Source of the DNA: Pezicula radicicola | Lineage: Eukaryota > Ascomycota > Leotiomycetes > Helotiales > Dermateaceae | Assembly (NCBI GenBank): GCA_003008705.1 | Contig: PDUO01000083.1 | Span: 66,506-130,505 of the forward strand | Direction of reading: 5' to 3' | Length of the DNA: 64,000 nt | Shown here: positions 35,014 to 46,759 of the stretch, piece by piece | Layout of the letters: each line of letters begins with the position of its first letter | Numbering within the stretch: position 1 is the stretch's first letter | The notes under the pieces: model-generated | The model's input: only the letters and a program-made list of their open reading frames with translations | What the model was told of the DNA's origin: nothing | The model's database searches: none | Translations under genes and position numbers: made by a program

Positions 35014-35248
35014 TTATCCCTTTAGGCACACGGAGAATTCCACCACCAAAAAATATATGGATTTTACCGTGCACCGTGCACGTCCTAGATCTAAGTAGGA
35101 GGGCCGCGAGCTACACAAAGGGATAACTCCTAGGGGCGCACTTCGTCCAGATGAGTCGGAAGTTAATCTGAAAGACAGCTTAGCTTTCAGGGGGATTTGT
35201 TTTTTAAGTATAAATCCATCTCCGCAACATAAACCTAATGACCTATGT

Positions 35249-36450
35249 ATGCACAGTGCTCTTCGATTCAAAATGGGAGATCGAGGGTCATTACTTGCGG
35301 GAATATGTATCTTTTTGCTTGTGATTACTTGGTTGGCAGTCTCTTTGCGATGTGTTATCAGGATTTATATCGTAAAATCCTTTGGGGCCGATGATTATTT
35401 AATAGTGTTATCCCAGGTCTGTCACTCAAAAGATACTATCGTTAATTCAAAGTAACTAATAGAGAAACAGGTCATTTTCACTGCTCACGCTGTTGCTTTT
35501 ATCGTGGCCTGTTCTTACGGCATCGGTGATCATATTTCATCTTTAAGCTTAGTACAAATTCATCAGGCTTTAAAGGTTCCTATATCACTACATTCGACAT
35601 CCCACCGTTCTTATTACTAATTCTGCCTTGTTAGTATATGAGTCTAGGAAACCTATTTTATGTTGCTCTCACATTAACTATCAGGCTCAGCGTTGCGATT
35701 CTCCTGCTTCGGATCGCCCCACGGAGCGTGGGCATCTACTTTTATGTGATAATAGCAACTATGGTTGTAATGGCTTTATGGACAATTGGAATTTTTTTTG
35801 CATTACTCTTTCGTTGTCGTCCAATCTCGTATGCCTGGGATCAGATCTCAGGAGAGGGCAAATGCACTAGCATGAAAATCACCACCCCTCTTGGCTACAC
35901 ATTCTCGGCATTAAATGTTTTCTTCGACTGTTTTCTTGCACTTATACCGATACCATTAGTATGGAACACGAAGATGGCCATCCAGATGAAGATCTCAGTC
36001 ATCGTAGTTTTAGGTATGGGTGTCTTGTAAGTTCCCTAGTCTGCATCCTAAATTCACATCACTAATCCCTCAAAGTGCAAGTATAGCCACTCTTGTGCGC
36101 TTAGCATATGTTTTCGCCTGGAGTTACACCGACGATACGCTCTGTAAGGATTCTGTTAGTTGACTATATAAATTTCTGCTAATAATTAAGTAGACTCTAT
36201 TGAGGCAATGGTATGGACTGTTGTAGAAGTGGGTATCGGCATAGTTGCAGCCTCATTAGCAACCTTCCGACCGATATTTAGCAGGTTCAATATATCGGGC
36301 TTCTCAAAAGGCTCGCATCGTAGTGGAGGTGCACCAGCCCAGTTGATACACAGGCAACCCGACGGCGACAGCGAATCGCACGGTTTAGACGGAGTTCAAT
36401 GCAGAACAGAAGAAAGAAGCGCATATCAAGGGTCGAGGGAGTCAACGTAG
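35249..36450 (+). CDS. SAT4-like rhodopsin-domain heptahelical membrane protein, intact, 329 aa
   Basis: Five exons join in phase: 35249-35416, 35471-35575, 35635-36026, 36076-36143 and 36194-36450 (990 nt with stop). All four introns have GT-AG ends. Landmarks in order: TWLAVSLRCVIRIYIVKSFG with ADDYL, the helix VIFTAHAVAFIVACSYGIGD, LTIRLSVAILLLRIAP, the conserved extracellular loop FRCRPISYAWDQISGEGKC, FFDCFLALIPIPLVWNTKM, LVRLAYVFAWSYTDDT, MVWTVVEVGIGIVAASLA, then a polar Ser/Arg-rich tail. The second Met (35273, MGDRGS) is an equally good start. It has no nonsense codons and is the only one of the four family members here with every exon resolved. Probably a plasma-membrane receptor-like protein of unknown ligand. 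Confidence 0.86.
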
Positions 36451-37839
36451 CAGTTTACAATTGTAGAAGTTAGCTGGCAATTCATGGTTTCATACAACAG
36501 CTTACGCCGACGCGTAAGAGGCATTAAAAGTCAGCGCGTAAAATGAGGACACAACAAGGCCCTGATAGACACTTCTTCGAACTAGCAAGTTTGCTTTTAT
36601 AAACTAGTTTTGTAGTTCAAAATGGGCGATTTTGGGGAATTAACTCCATTCTGATTTCCATTCTGATTTCCTATTTTCTTAGGGAATATGGGCCCTATAT
36701 ATACATCAATTCAGTTGCCACAGAAAACAAAAAATTAGCAGTAAAAATGAGTGTATTATCAGCTGAAGGAGCTGTGGCCTTGGAATAATGAACTCAAACT
36801 CAGCCTTAAATTCTGTATTCAACCCAACATAAGTGTCCAAAAATAATCAACACACCCCTCTAGAAATAGTAAAAGCGGGGTTATGGAGAGGTTTTGGTGT
36901 TTCTGTGTACTGTACCCATTGTTGGGCTTTCTTTCTATTTAATAGCACGCTCTACGCCTGCTTTTAGCTTTGAATTCGATTTTAGTTGTCCCTTGTTCGT
37001 TACTACCGGGCTTAAGTAGAACAAAGTAGAGCTCTTTATAGAGATGTTAAGGTAGATCTTATTAGAATTCCTTGCAAGAGAAGATTGACTTACTTAACCT
37101 CTTAGACGATCATAACTATAGTACATCCTAGGGTACCTCTAGTCTAGAGGAACTTTATTACCCTTAGGGTCTACTCTACTTAAGGAGCGTTCCCTGCAAC
37201 CAAATAATAGTATAGCTCTTATTAATTGCTATCTTCTAGTAAAGAGCTCAGCCTCTACCGTTACGGAGAATCAACCAGCCTTATGTACTTCAAAGATCAC
37301 TTCTTGTGTCACTGGGTAAGACCTGCGCCATGGAACGTTACTAGTGCTGATAAGGATGATTTGTTGACTTGGTGAAATTGCTAGGTAAAGTGACCAATAG
37401 TCATCCTTTTCATTTTACTTCAACATGTACCAGCATTACACAAGGGGTAAGTTCCTGCAACGAGAAAAAGTGGTCTATGCATTCAATGACTTGCGTACGG
37501 CTGACGTCCAAAAGCATAATCTCGGGCCCCTCTAGTTCAGAAATCGACAACAAGGCTATTTTGCACTACTAACGGCCGTGGCACTACGCAAAATGCTACT
37601 TTCAAGACCTGAAACCTCAATAAGCAGTTCGCCTGGTTAATTGTATCAAGTCAATTATTGTCGCTAACAAATTGGAGGCGGAGTTACAGAGCAAAGTTTT
37701 GCTCAACGCGATTTTCTGTCTGCATCAGAGCTTGACTTGATTAATGCATCTTAAAGCTTCAGGTGAAATTGGCATTATCACCTCATGCAACATATACCCA
37801 GAAATATTACCGTTTATCGCTTAATGAAAAGCTTCCCAG
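36451..37839. other. No gene recognised
   Basis: Mixed composition. A short tandem duplication (CATTCTGATTTC twice) occurs near 36650, and a moderately RIP-like part covers about 37000-37260. No coding signature was seen. Confidence 0.45.
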
Positions 37840-39960
37840 ATGTGTTCTATTGATAAGGAAGCTCACTGGGAACCGTTTGCTCAAGATCACCGGTGTGGCA
37901 AGCTCACCTTTACATTGCTGTTGCAGGACACAATTTTCTCTATCTTTTCAACTGTGTGTGCCCTTATTGTGATAGCTCTTCGTGTTTCATATCTTTTGCA
38001 GCAGCGCGGCAATAAATCGAAAAGGACTACACATTATTTCATCAAGCTTGTAAGTGCTGACAATCTCGGGTACTCTGAGTAATTTCTTCGAACTTTCCGG
38101 CTCTGACGCATTGATGGGCTGCTTTATTGATGCTGGCCGTCGTCCAGCTACCTATCGTTGTTCTGGTGGCATTCAAGTCGGAATTGCGCACGCGAGCTTC
38201 AATTGCGGATGTTGTTGTGCGCTTGTGTTGCATTCGTATATCTCTTCTATTTAGAACACACTTGGTCATATCGCCTGTCAGGCCTCCTTGTCTTCTGCTT
38301 TGCCCTCTCAATATGCATGGATGGCATCTGAATGCGAACACTTTGAGTTTCGACAATGGCAGAGCCCTTGCCGGTTTCTTCGGTGCTTCAGTCTTCCTGC
38401 GAGTGGTTACTTTGGTCTTGAAGCCATGGAACAAAGTGTCATCCTTGGTCGCCCTATACACTAACTTGTCACCCGAGTCCACGACGACCATGATCTCTCT
38501 CTTGGCGTTCTGCTAGTTGAATGCTCTACTGCTAAAGGGCTTCAGCTTTACATCCACTTTCAACAGTCTCTTCGTTATTGACGACAAGTTCAAATCGGGA
38601 ACTCTTTTAAATGAAATTTCAAAAAGATTAGAACTTGGTAATGCAAACACTCTAGTCTTTACAAGTGATGTCGATACTAACTTTGCCAGCACAGATCGCT
38701 TGCAGTCTTTGCTTTAGACCAGCTTTAAGCAACACAAGCAGTATCTGACCTTGGGGGCGCTGTTTCGACTTTTGTTGACAGTCTGTGCATTTGCACAGCC
38801 TTTGTCAAAGAAGTCACCAAGTTCGGAAATGGACAAGATCCCTTGGCTGCATGGTTGGTTGTGGCGTATGGCTTTGCTTATGCTGGGATCAACGTTGACG
38901 ATAGTCCGGCTTCTCGTAATTTTACTGGAAGAGCCACTTCCAAAAATGGACTGAGAGCTACTTTTGACCCAGAAGAGAGAGCCAGCCAATCAAGTGGACT
39001 AAGAGGCTGAAGGGCCAGTTGTTGGAAGAGCCTTACAATTTCGGCTAAAAATGTGGCTTTTCTGGGCGGGAAGCCACTTACCTCGTAAATAGGCGACCGA
39101 GAAGCCAAAAACGCCAGTTCAGTCCAGTTTAGTGGATACTCAACAAATAAGATGCCTTTCGTGCTTTCGCTAACTATGTTCTCGACCTCAATGACGCATG
39201 CCCATCCTTTAGCGTCAAGACATGAGGATGCTGCTTTAAGAGTTTCTAAATTTGAAGAACCATAATGAGAAGATATAATTCCAGGGACTTTGCCTTCAAA
39301 CAGATCGTCAATACGACGTAATGTTGACTTTTCCAATAGATCAGTCTTGCTAACATTCACGACAGAGATATGGATCGCTTGGTAGGCCGCAGCTAATGAA
39401 GATCACAATAACTCCAAGACAGGCTTCTACGTCGGAATTTATTTCCTTCTAGGAGGGGTAGCAATTTTGGCCCTGATTCTGGGCGCAAGTTTAGTGTCAC
39501 AAGTTTGCATTCTGCTATTATCCAACCACTAATAACAGTAGACAACTACTCCTAAGGATGATCCCAAGGTCAGCATTCATGCTGCACGAAACACTTCTGA
39601 AGAAGCCATCGGGTAAGCAAGGTTCAGGAGAAATTCCCAGACCAAAAATAATTGCTAACGACAGATTCATCAGTGCAACTCTTACCTCTATGACCACCCA
39701 AGGGTCTGGACAAATTATAAACAGGTTGGAAGATATCAATAAATGGCTTATGTACTTAGCTAATCTCTATACCACAGACTCAGTCAAGATCTCAGCATCA
39801 TTGATACCGATGTGCCAATAGGCTTTTACCAAACCTTTTTTGCAGCCTTGAGCTGTATTACCCAGGCTATTTTCATGTGTTTAAGATTCAAGTATAACGA
39901 GGTAGCAATCCCGATTTAGTTAGCAGTATTCTATATTCGGCGGTTGCCATATGCCCGAGC
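37840..39960 (+). pseudogene. ABCC (MRP-type) ABC transporter, internally deleted and degenerate
   Basis: The first part matches the TMD0 region of fungal multidrug-resistance-associated ABC transporters: FTLLLQDTIFSIFSTVC, LRTRASIADVVV, RALAGFFGASVFLRVVTL, KPWNKVSSLVALYTNLSPES, then LNALLLKGFSFTSTFNSLFV and IDDKFKSGTLLNEISKRLE. An intron-like GTAAGT follows FIKL near 38050. A frame change after 38717 gives DPLAAWLVVAYGFAYAGI. Much later (39380-39950) sequence of the second membrane domain appears: KTGFYVGIYFLLGGVAILAL, DLSIIDTDVPIGFYQTFFAA and LSCITQAIFMCLRFKYNEVA. Neither nucleotide-binding domain (Walker A, LSGGQ) is present. Several stops are of RIP type. Confidence 0.68.
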
Positions 39961-39974
39961 CACAACCATTTAAT

Positions 39975-40530
39975 CCACGCAAGCGTCCACGTTCAGAGCC
40001 GTGTCCGCCTCAAGAATCATCGCAATCACTGTCTAAGAAAGATGCAAAGCCAAATTCAGGGACCTTCCCTTGATGTATTGCATAAAGCAGATGTGCAGCC
40101 ACATAGTCCTCGCTGTTGATCTGACCATCGTCGACGACCTGTCCCTATTCTCCCAGCCTTGGGCTCCAGCGTTGGTGTGATAGGTACTTTGCGTAAAAGT
40201 ATCACCGCCGGGGCCAAGTAGTGGATCGTAATGTTCGTTCTGCTCATACAGAGGTTCCGGTATACTTTGTGAGACATCTCTCCCGTAAAGCTCTGTTGCC
40301 CAGTTATCCCAGCTACTCAAATCAGATTGTTCCTGTCCCATGGAAGCGACAGAGGATCCGACACAGTTCGGATCCTGCAGCCAGCCTTCACCGAACAAGT
40401 TTATCCCTGACACAGATTCTACACACTGGGGACTACTGTTGGAATTGGCTGTGATGGTCGGCGCTCCAGAAGGGGGAGGTGGCGCGTTTGATCTAATATA
40501 TCGGGACTCAGAGGGGTGGAAGGAACTCAT
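39975..40530 (-). pseudogene. Hypothetical Asn/Ser-rich protein, likely frameshifted
   Basis: The frame from 40530 begins MSSFHPSESRYIRSNAPPPP and continues through YDPLLGPGGDTFTQSTYH to AQGWENR near 40150. A different frame then reads VVDDGQINSEDYVAAHLLYA and KVPEFGFASFLDSDCDDS, ending near 39993, which looks more natural than the open continuation of the first frame. I do not recognise the family; the composition resembles the disordered tail of a regulatory protein. It is convergent with the ABCC relic. Confidence 0.33.
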
Positions 40531-43055
40531 TGAATCTTCATGCTAGGAAAGAGTTCTGCTAATAAGGATCAGCCAGGCTTTCCATTCGGGATTGATACAA
40601 TAAGTGATCCATCTAGCGTCTGTTCGATCACGTCTTCTAAATAGAAATGTTCAGCGGTACATACTACATTTGATACATTGTATAGGTTTCCACCCCCAAC
40701 TTCTTGTCCTTCGGCCGGATGGTAGGGGCCGCTGGTATGTATCCTTCGATATAGGACGTTGATGTCGGGGTTAGACACCGCTCATAGGATGCGATAGTGA
40801 GCCGCGATGCTTCCCTATAGCAATCCCGGGCCTAACGTCGCAATTTCGGGTCTATGACTATTATAACACTCGATAAGAAGTTAATTAGGTCCCTATTCTC
40901 CTAGTCGTTGACTTAGTTGATAAGCTATTTACTCCAGTCTCTTCCTTCGCGTCTATGAAGATCTACCAAAACTGACAGTCCTTGACAAAGAACCGTTATA
41001 CTCTCTTCGAGTGATAGTTTCAAGCCTTCTAGACTCCCGAAAGCAATATATTCGAGAACCAATCGAGGCGATGGCGTAAATGTCGACCCTATAAGCTTAA
41101 CTACATAGTCCCTGAAAGATATTAGTAGGATATATCTAACTGAAGAAGCAGGCCTATCAACTAACAGTTGAGATTTGGCCTATAATATCGGCATCCTTTT
41201 CCCACAACTTCCGGTTAAACCTTCTTTTGTGGAGAGGCTCCTTATACGCATACTCCAACCCTGTGCTAACATTCAAGTAACGCCTCACAACCGCGAAGAC
41301 CCCTTTACCCAGCGGACAAGTCTGTGCTTGTCATGCCATATCATAGATTTCTGGCGTTTCTACGTCGAAAATCAAATAACAGCACATCCCAGCGTGGGCG
41401 TATGTCGGTGGTCATGCACGCTGCAACCCCATTTAGCGAGTCGAGGGCGCTTCTAATGCTCGAGGGCAACCCTCTATATCTTCAGTCAGATCGCCATTAG
41501 AACCGCTGAAAGAACATACTGTCGACATGTTCTGTCTTATTGAACTCGCGCGTAAAGCTCTCGCTCACAGTCACAGCCTTTCGGAGGTGTGCGAAAAAGG
41601 GAGAGGTCGGGGTATATGAAATACAACAACAGCAACAACAATTGTAAAGATTTTGTTATGATATATGGATATGTCCAGATGCCAATCTTCTCCCGACGCA
41701 GAGATTCAATTCCAGGTCGACGGGCCACACAATTAACTGTTGGATTTCAACGACGAAGACAACAAATCGTAGGAACAAAGCTGTTGTTTTTCCTATTTTG
41801 CCATAGGAATACAAAACTACATACTTCGTACACTACTATCTTGTTACATGTGAAATCCGTACCATTCCTGACTATTGATTAATAGTGATAGATGCTTGTA
41901 GTTAGTAGCAACCGGAAACAAAGCTCGGCAAAAGTCTGTCAGCCTGTGAGGTTCATTTTGGTTACATATTAGTATATCTTCATTGTAGACTATAATTCCT
42001 TCTTCCTTTCGGGCCTTTGGCCTATTAACCTTGTTTTCTATTATAGTACTCTACGCGCAATGCTACTACATCTGAAATGCCTTATTTTGTATAGGAATTA
42101 GGCTCTACTTAATGCCTAACTTATATATATAAAGGCCTAGTGCCTTCTACTCATTTTTTCAGAATTAAACAATTCAGACTCTTATTCGTTTCCCATTTAT
42201 AGTGCTCGAAGTTCACAAAGTCTAACAACTACTATAAATGTCGTTTTTTGCAAGCCACGGCTAGGTAACCTTAGAGGGGATCTCCGGATTCTTTCATTAA
42301 CTTGAATCCCGAGTCTAATAAAAGGTTCTGCGGTAGTTAATTTAGACGGTGGCGGAGGATTCCATTAGCGCAAGACATGATACTACAGTATCGCACATTT
42401 CGTGAGGTCATTCTTTGAATCTGCCTTGCACAAAACCTTGATTCCTTTCTCGTGACACGACGCCGCATATACAATTCTCTTGAGTGCCCAATGGAGAGAT
42501 GCGTCCAAGGTGGCTGGTTTGTGGTAGGTCTTACACATATACAACATCGTGGTACGACTCTGAATTTGCGAAATCTGCCTCGAGAGAAGATTCCATAGAA
42601 ATCGGGCGCAAGATCCCCAAAACTCATTCCAGGCTTGGCTTCACATGCATGTTGCACATTACGGCGAGGGTTTTTGCATCTGAGCCTCATTTTCCTGCAA
42701 AGGCTGCCTCGTTCCCCGTGACTGGGCGAGGAAGCAGGTTGATAAATAAGCCAATTATTGGCTTCAAAGACGTAAGAAGAGAGGAAAGAGGTAAGGATCT
42801 AGTGCTGCTTTCTCTGCTGGCGCAATCTAGATCTGGTCGTCGCACGCCACAACGAAGTACTTAGCGCATACCAAGATTCAAAATGGATGAGAGGAATGTG
42901 GCTGTGGGGAGACACAAGCCGTAGTGAATCTCGCCAATGATACGCTCGACTACCACACTCAGCTGCCCCGCCTAAATATGACAAGACAGTTAAAAGTTGG
43001 TGTCATGCCCATCTCAATTTCTGGTCACTGATTGAAAACTACCAACGCGACCGCG
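40531..43055. other. No confident gene
   Basis: Frames of 60-126 codons on both strands (for example 42484-42864 plus and 42337-42690 minus) overlap each other and lack motifs. A TATATATATAAAGG promoter-like string lies at about 42123. No terminal repeats were defined. Confidence 0.45.
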
Positions 43056-45085
43056 ATGGACCAGGCCGAAGAGTCTAGCAGAATGTTGGCGGATTCAGCA
43101 GAGAAGGCTTCCCAGGAGTTCAAGATTCAGGGTGCGCATTTAATCCTTTGCCAGCTAGCAAGTGAAGAGAAATTCCTGACTGAGATTTAGACCGTAGGAG
43201 CCCTCAGTCAACTACTTCGGCACGAAATTGCTACAGTCCTGTTGTCGTTCGTACGTGGTTCCTCGTCGTCCTCGCATTTGTGAACGTAGCCTTCCTTGCC
43301 CTAGCTATAGCAACCCTTCTGTCCAAAACTACACAGAATTCCGATCGAAGCTTCGAATCTTCCTGTGAGTACTTATGGAATATCACGGGCCTTCCAAGCG
43401 ATGTCTCCAATGCCACAACTTCAAGTAGTACGACTCAGTACATATATTCCCTGGGCGACTTAGTTGCCTTTTGTCCGTCTGGTTACACGTGCCAGCGGAC
43501 AAGCTGTATCCCCACCGCCGGCGCGCCGCCTGGAGCCAGCTGGACAAACTTTGGCCTTTTGTCCAGCAGTCAGTATTTCGTCGGCACGTACCTGACAACT
43601 CTAATTGCGGTAATATTCAAAATAATATGGGAAACAGTGAACGACAACCTTGGTCTGATGGAGCCATACTACAAAATGGCTCAGCCCGCAGGTGCATCAG
43701 CATCGGACACTATATGCCTTAATCTCGGTGGCATGTTCGCCCTCAGACACATTCTCAACAGACGACACACCGAATTGCTCGTTGCTAGCGTTGCGACTGC
43801 TTTTGTAACTCTTAGTGTGCCGTTTGCGTCCGAAGCTATGACTTTCAAGACGCGTGGTGATAGTAATGACGATTGTAATGCTGATGCCGACGGACAAAAT
43901 TGCCACCCCTATCTATACGTTAATAGAGGATTTACAGGCGTCCTCGCTGGTATAGCTATCATTAACACCATCCTCATATCTATCCTTGCCAAACGCCAGA
44001 GGAAGAAGCGTAGTGGTTTGTTCACGAATCCCAGTAGCATTGCTGCAACTGCATCTTTGATGGATCACCCAAGTGTTTCGGCTATGCTGCGAGCCATTCC
44101 ATCAGATGCTAACCAAAAGCAAGTCCTGCTTGCACTTAAAGGTTCGAACTGGAAGTTAGCAAGTTGGCATAATCCTGAAGGGTATGGCTTCGTTGTAGAC
44201 AATGTCCAAATAACCCAACTTGATATTGCGGAGAATGCAAAGCATCTGGCAGCACCCCAGGCAAAGATTCGTTCGGAAGCTGATCAGTCCGGCACTGCTA
44301 GAAGCGCAAGTCGACGTAGGCGTAATTGGGCTCGAATGCTCGGAATCATCAGTTTCTTTGCTATTTTGGCTGGAGTACTGACGGTCATCACGTACTACTG
44401 CTGGACTTACATCAAGGATAGCCCGTTCGAGAAATTCATGGACAGTCAGAGCACTGGTCTTCGCTTCTTATGGACAACGATCGGTTTGCTAATTTCGTGT
44501 GGCTGGAAAACCATTGATGATGGTAGGCTTGGAATTCCGATGCCTCTACCACCTGAGTAGGTACTGACTCCCCCATTTAGGGACCCGCCAGCAAGAACCA
44601 TACCAGCGACTGCTGCACAAGCCAGCGTCCGCAAAGGACACTCTTCTCGTCACTGCAAACACCATCCCGCTAACAGCATTTTTCGCAAATCTGCGGAGAA
44701 GAAACTTCTTCCTCGCATTCATCTCGCTCAATGCCGTGCTCTCAGAGGCTCTAACGGTCACGCTCGGCTCGGTGGCTTATAGTAGCCAAACATCATATAA
44801 CGGTTACAAAGTCTCCACGTACATCAGCCAGGCCATCCTAGCCGTCATGCTGATCGCGCTAGTCTGGCTGCTCCTAAGGCCACATTACACCCTGCCTAGG
44901 AAGCCTGACAACATCGCTGCGGTTATGACATATCTGTACGGCTCTTCTATCATCAAAACTGCTCGGGACCTGTCATTGATAGGGACTCGCAAGCCATTCG
45001 ATCATTTTAATCGGCATGGCTCCTACCTATTCCAGGCACGGACTGGTCCAGACTGTAAGGAGAGGCTCATCATCGATGTTTGTTA
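43056..45085 (+). CDS. DUF3433-type polytopic membrane protein, reading frame interrupted once
   Basis: Exon 1 (43056-43131, MDQAEESSRMLADSAEKASQ...) joins exon 2 at 43191 across a 59-nt GT-AG intron. The frame then runs to a TAG at 44558. Helices include RTWFLVVLAFVNVAFLALAI, TYLTTLIAVIFKIIWETVND, GVLAGIAIINTILISILAK, ILAGVLTVITYYCW and FLWTTIGLLISCGWKTIDDG. After the TAG a different frame reads LLHKPASAKDTLLVTAN, AFFANLRRRNFFLAFIS and TYISQAILAVMLIALVWLL to the stop at 45085. Fungal DUF3433 proteins have this repeated helix plan and unknown function. The 44558-44600 junction is either a RIP-type stop plus frameshift or an unusual short intron (GTAGGT...TTTAG, 24 nt, which I consider too short). 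Confidence 0.6.
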
Positions 45086-45266
45086 GTTATATATTGTATA
45101 ATGTGGCCACCTAGCTGTAGGTAATAGAATAGCGTGAAGCCTTTACTTAGTAAGGCTAAGAGGGTTACAGTTAGACTAAATTTTAGCTAAGATTATAGTA
45201 TTAGTTTTATTTAGTTTAAAATATAATTTAATTATTTTATTATAACCTATTATTTTTATTTTATAA
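45086..45266. repeat. TpA-rich, RIP-like flank
   Basis: AT-rich, stop-dense sequence on the left of the solo LTR; similar DNA continues on the right side to about 45720. No coding frame. Confidence 0.55.
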
Positions 45267-45449
45267 TGCTGGGAATATAGTACGGAACCATCAAGGTTCT
45301 GTAAGCGAGCCAAGTAGCCGAGGACTACTTATATCGTAGCATTCATTTCTGTTCCATATAATCATTATCAATCTATCAATCAAGTTATTACAGTGTTATT
45401 CAGTTCTACCTATTCTCTTATGAGTATACTCACCCTGGTGATTCCAACA
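45267..45449 (-). mobile_element. Solo LTR of an LTR retrotransposon, 183 bp
   Basis: On the minus strand the segment starts TGTTGGAATCA and ends TATTCCCAGCA, giving TG...CA ends with imperfect short inverted termini. It is flanked by TATAA on both sides (45262-45266 and 45450-45454), a 5-bp target duplication. There is no internal retroelement sequence beside it, so it is a solo LTR. Unlike its flanks it is not TpA-rich, which suggests insertion after the surrounding decay. The TGTTGGAATC start is common in Ty1/copia LTRs. Confidence 0.8.
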
Positions 45450-45962
45450 TATAAGTTTTAAATTAATTATAATATCTTTATATTATACTCTTTTCATTTC
45501 TGTTAAATAACGCTTATTTAATAGACTTTATAAGTTAAAGTTATAAAGAGTATACTGTAAGTAGTCAGAAGCTTTAAGAAGTCTTTATTTATTAAACTCT
45601 ACCTTATTATATAAGTTAACATCTAGTTTATTTTAAATTAATAAATATATATAGAAATTTTAAAAGGACTATTAGAGAATTAAAATGCTATAAAAGTAGT
45701 ACTTTCTATTTGTTAGACCCCCTAGATAGCTTGTACCACCCGCCCACTGAATAACCTCTATTTAAATAGGGCGGGGGGTATAGGGGAGTATAAGTGGTAG
45801 ATATTCCAAGGAGGGGATAGCTAAAAGGAACCTTGACTTATAGGTGGCCTAAGCGGAGTGACGTTTAAAACCCTTCAAGAGCACGCGTTCTTTTCTTGCC
45901 GGATAAGGTTTAAATTCTAGCTAGGCTGGAATTATTTAATATAGGTGAACTGTGTTTTTGTT

Positions 45963-45981
45963 GGGGGGGGGNGGGGGGGGG
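45963..45981. other. Poly-G run with an ambiguous base (N at 45972)
   Basis: A G homopolymer is interrupted by one N. This is an assembly uncertainty, so the true run length here is not known. Confidence 0.9.
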
Positions 45982-46487
45982 CGGATATTTAGCTATATTT
46001 TAGCTACACTGCCTATATTCTTTGTTGTCGCAGAGATACCGTAGCTTGGGAGTAGAGGAGATGCGGTAGTTCGTGTTTGCAAGTGCGACACAAGTTGACA
46101 ATCTGTCTGCGGGCGAGAGGGGGTTTTTTTTTCTGTACGCTGTTTAGTTAATGGTTCACAGAGGGAGGGAGAGCGAAATTAATTCGTGTATTGTAAGAGC
46201 CTAAGTGGGGTAGGGGAAAAAGAGAGGAGCGAGGGAGGAATATAGTCGAGGGCGAAGGGTAGAAGAAGGCGTTGCATACTTATCTCGCATACATGATGGC
46301 TAGCTGCAAGCAAACCAAACTGTACTATAAGGTTGTTGTTAGTGATGATGATGCTGGCGTTGGGAAGAGGCTTGCGGAGAAGCTGAAAAGAGGAAGAGGA
46401 AGGCAGAGAGTAAAAAAAGCTCCCAGGCAACAATTACTTCAAATGAGTTTTGCCTGAGACCGCATCGAATATCCTGGGTTGGGGTTA

Positions 46488-46499
46488 CCCTAACCCTAA
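46488..46499 (-). repeat. Interstitial telomere-like motif, two CCCTAA units
   Basis: CCCTAACCCTAA sits between two 13-bp direct repeats (GAATATCCTGGGT). It is in the opposite orientation to the TTAGGG pair at 35002. A G-rich GTTGGGGTTGGGGTTGGG string follows at about 46558. Confidence 0.6.
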
Positions 46500-46759
46500 G
46501 AATATCCTGGGTCTGTAGCCATTTAGTAAATGATCACGGGCTTTCCTTCACGTGCGTGTTGGGGTTGGGGTTGGGATGGCTGTCGTTATTGTATTTTGTC
46601 TCGCTTCACCTTTTTTTGGTCGTTTCCTAATTGTGGTAAAGTTCTACAAACACAGACTAAGCTCTCTAATAATCAAAGGACTCTAGAACAGCCAGTGACT
46701 GCTATCGTCTCAAGTTTTTCTCTGATCTCTATTTTTTTTAACTTCCACATCTTTGTTTG

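Larger units (their letters stand above)
45455..46759. other. No gene recognised; AT-rich to 45720, then mixed
   Basis: A CCCGCCCAC / GGGCGGGGGG inverted pair lies at about 45750-45780. A 13-bp direct repeat GAATATCCTGGGT (46467-46479 and 46500-46512) flanks the telomere-like CCCTAACCCTAA. The frames at 46179-46433 minus and 46272-46457 plus lack motifs. Confidence 0.45.

Noticed and set aside
34900..35020. Chromosome end at the TTAGGG motif
   Set aside because: Only two units, with normal sequence and an intact gene on the far side.
38878..39360. 160-codon minus-strand frame
   Set aside because: It lies antisense to the region between the ABCC remnants, has no motif and no plausible start context; treated as a shadow frame.
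42337..42864. Overlapping 117- and 126-codon frames on opposite strands
   Set aside because: They cover one another, have no recognisable domain and no intron or composition support for either.
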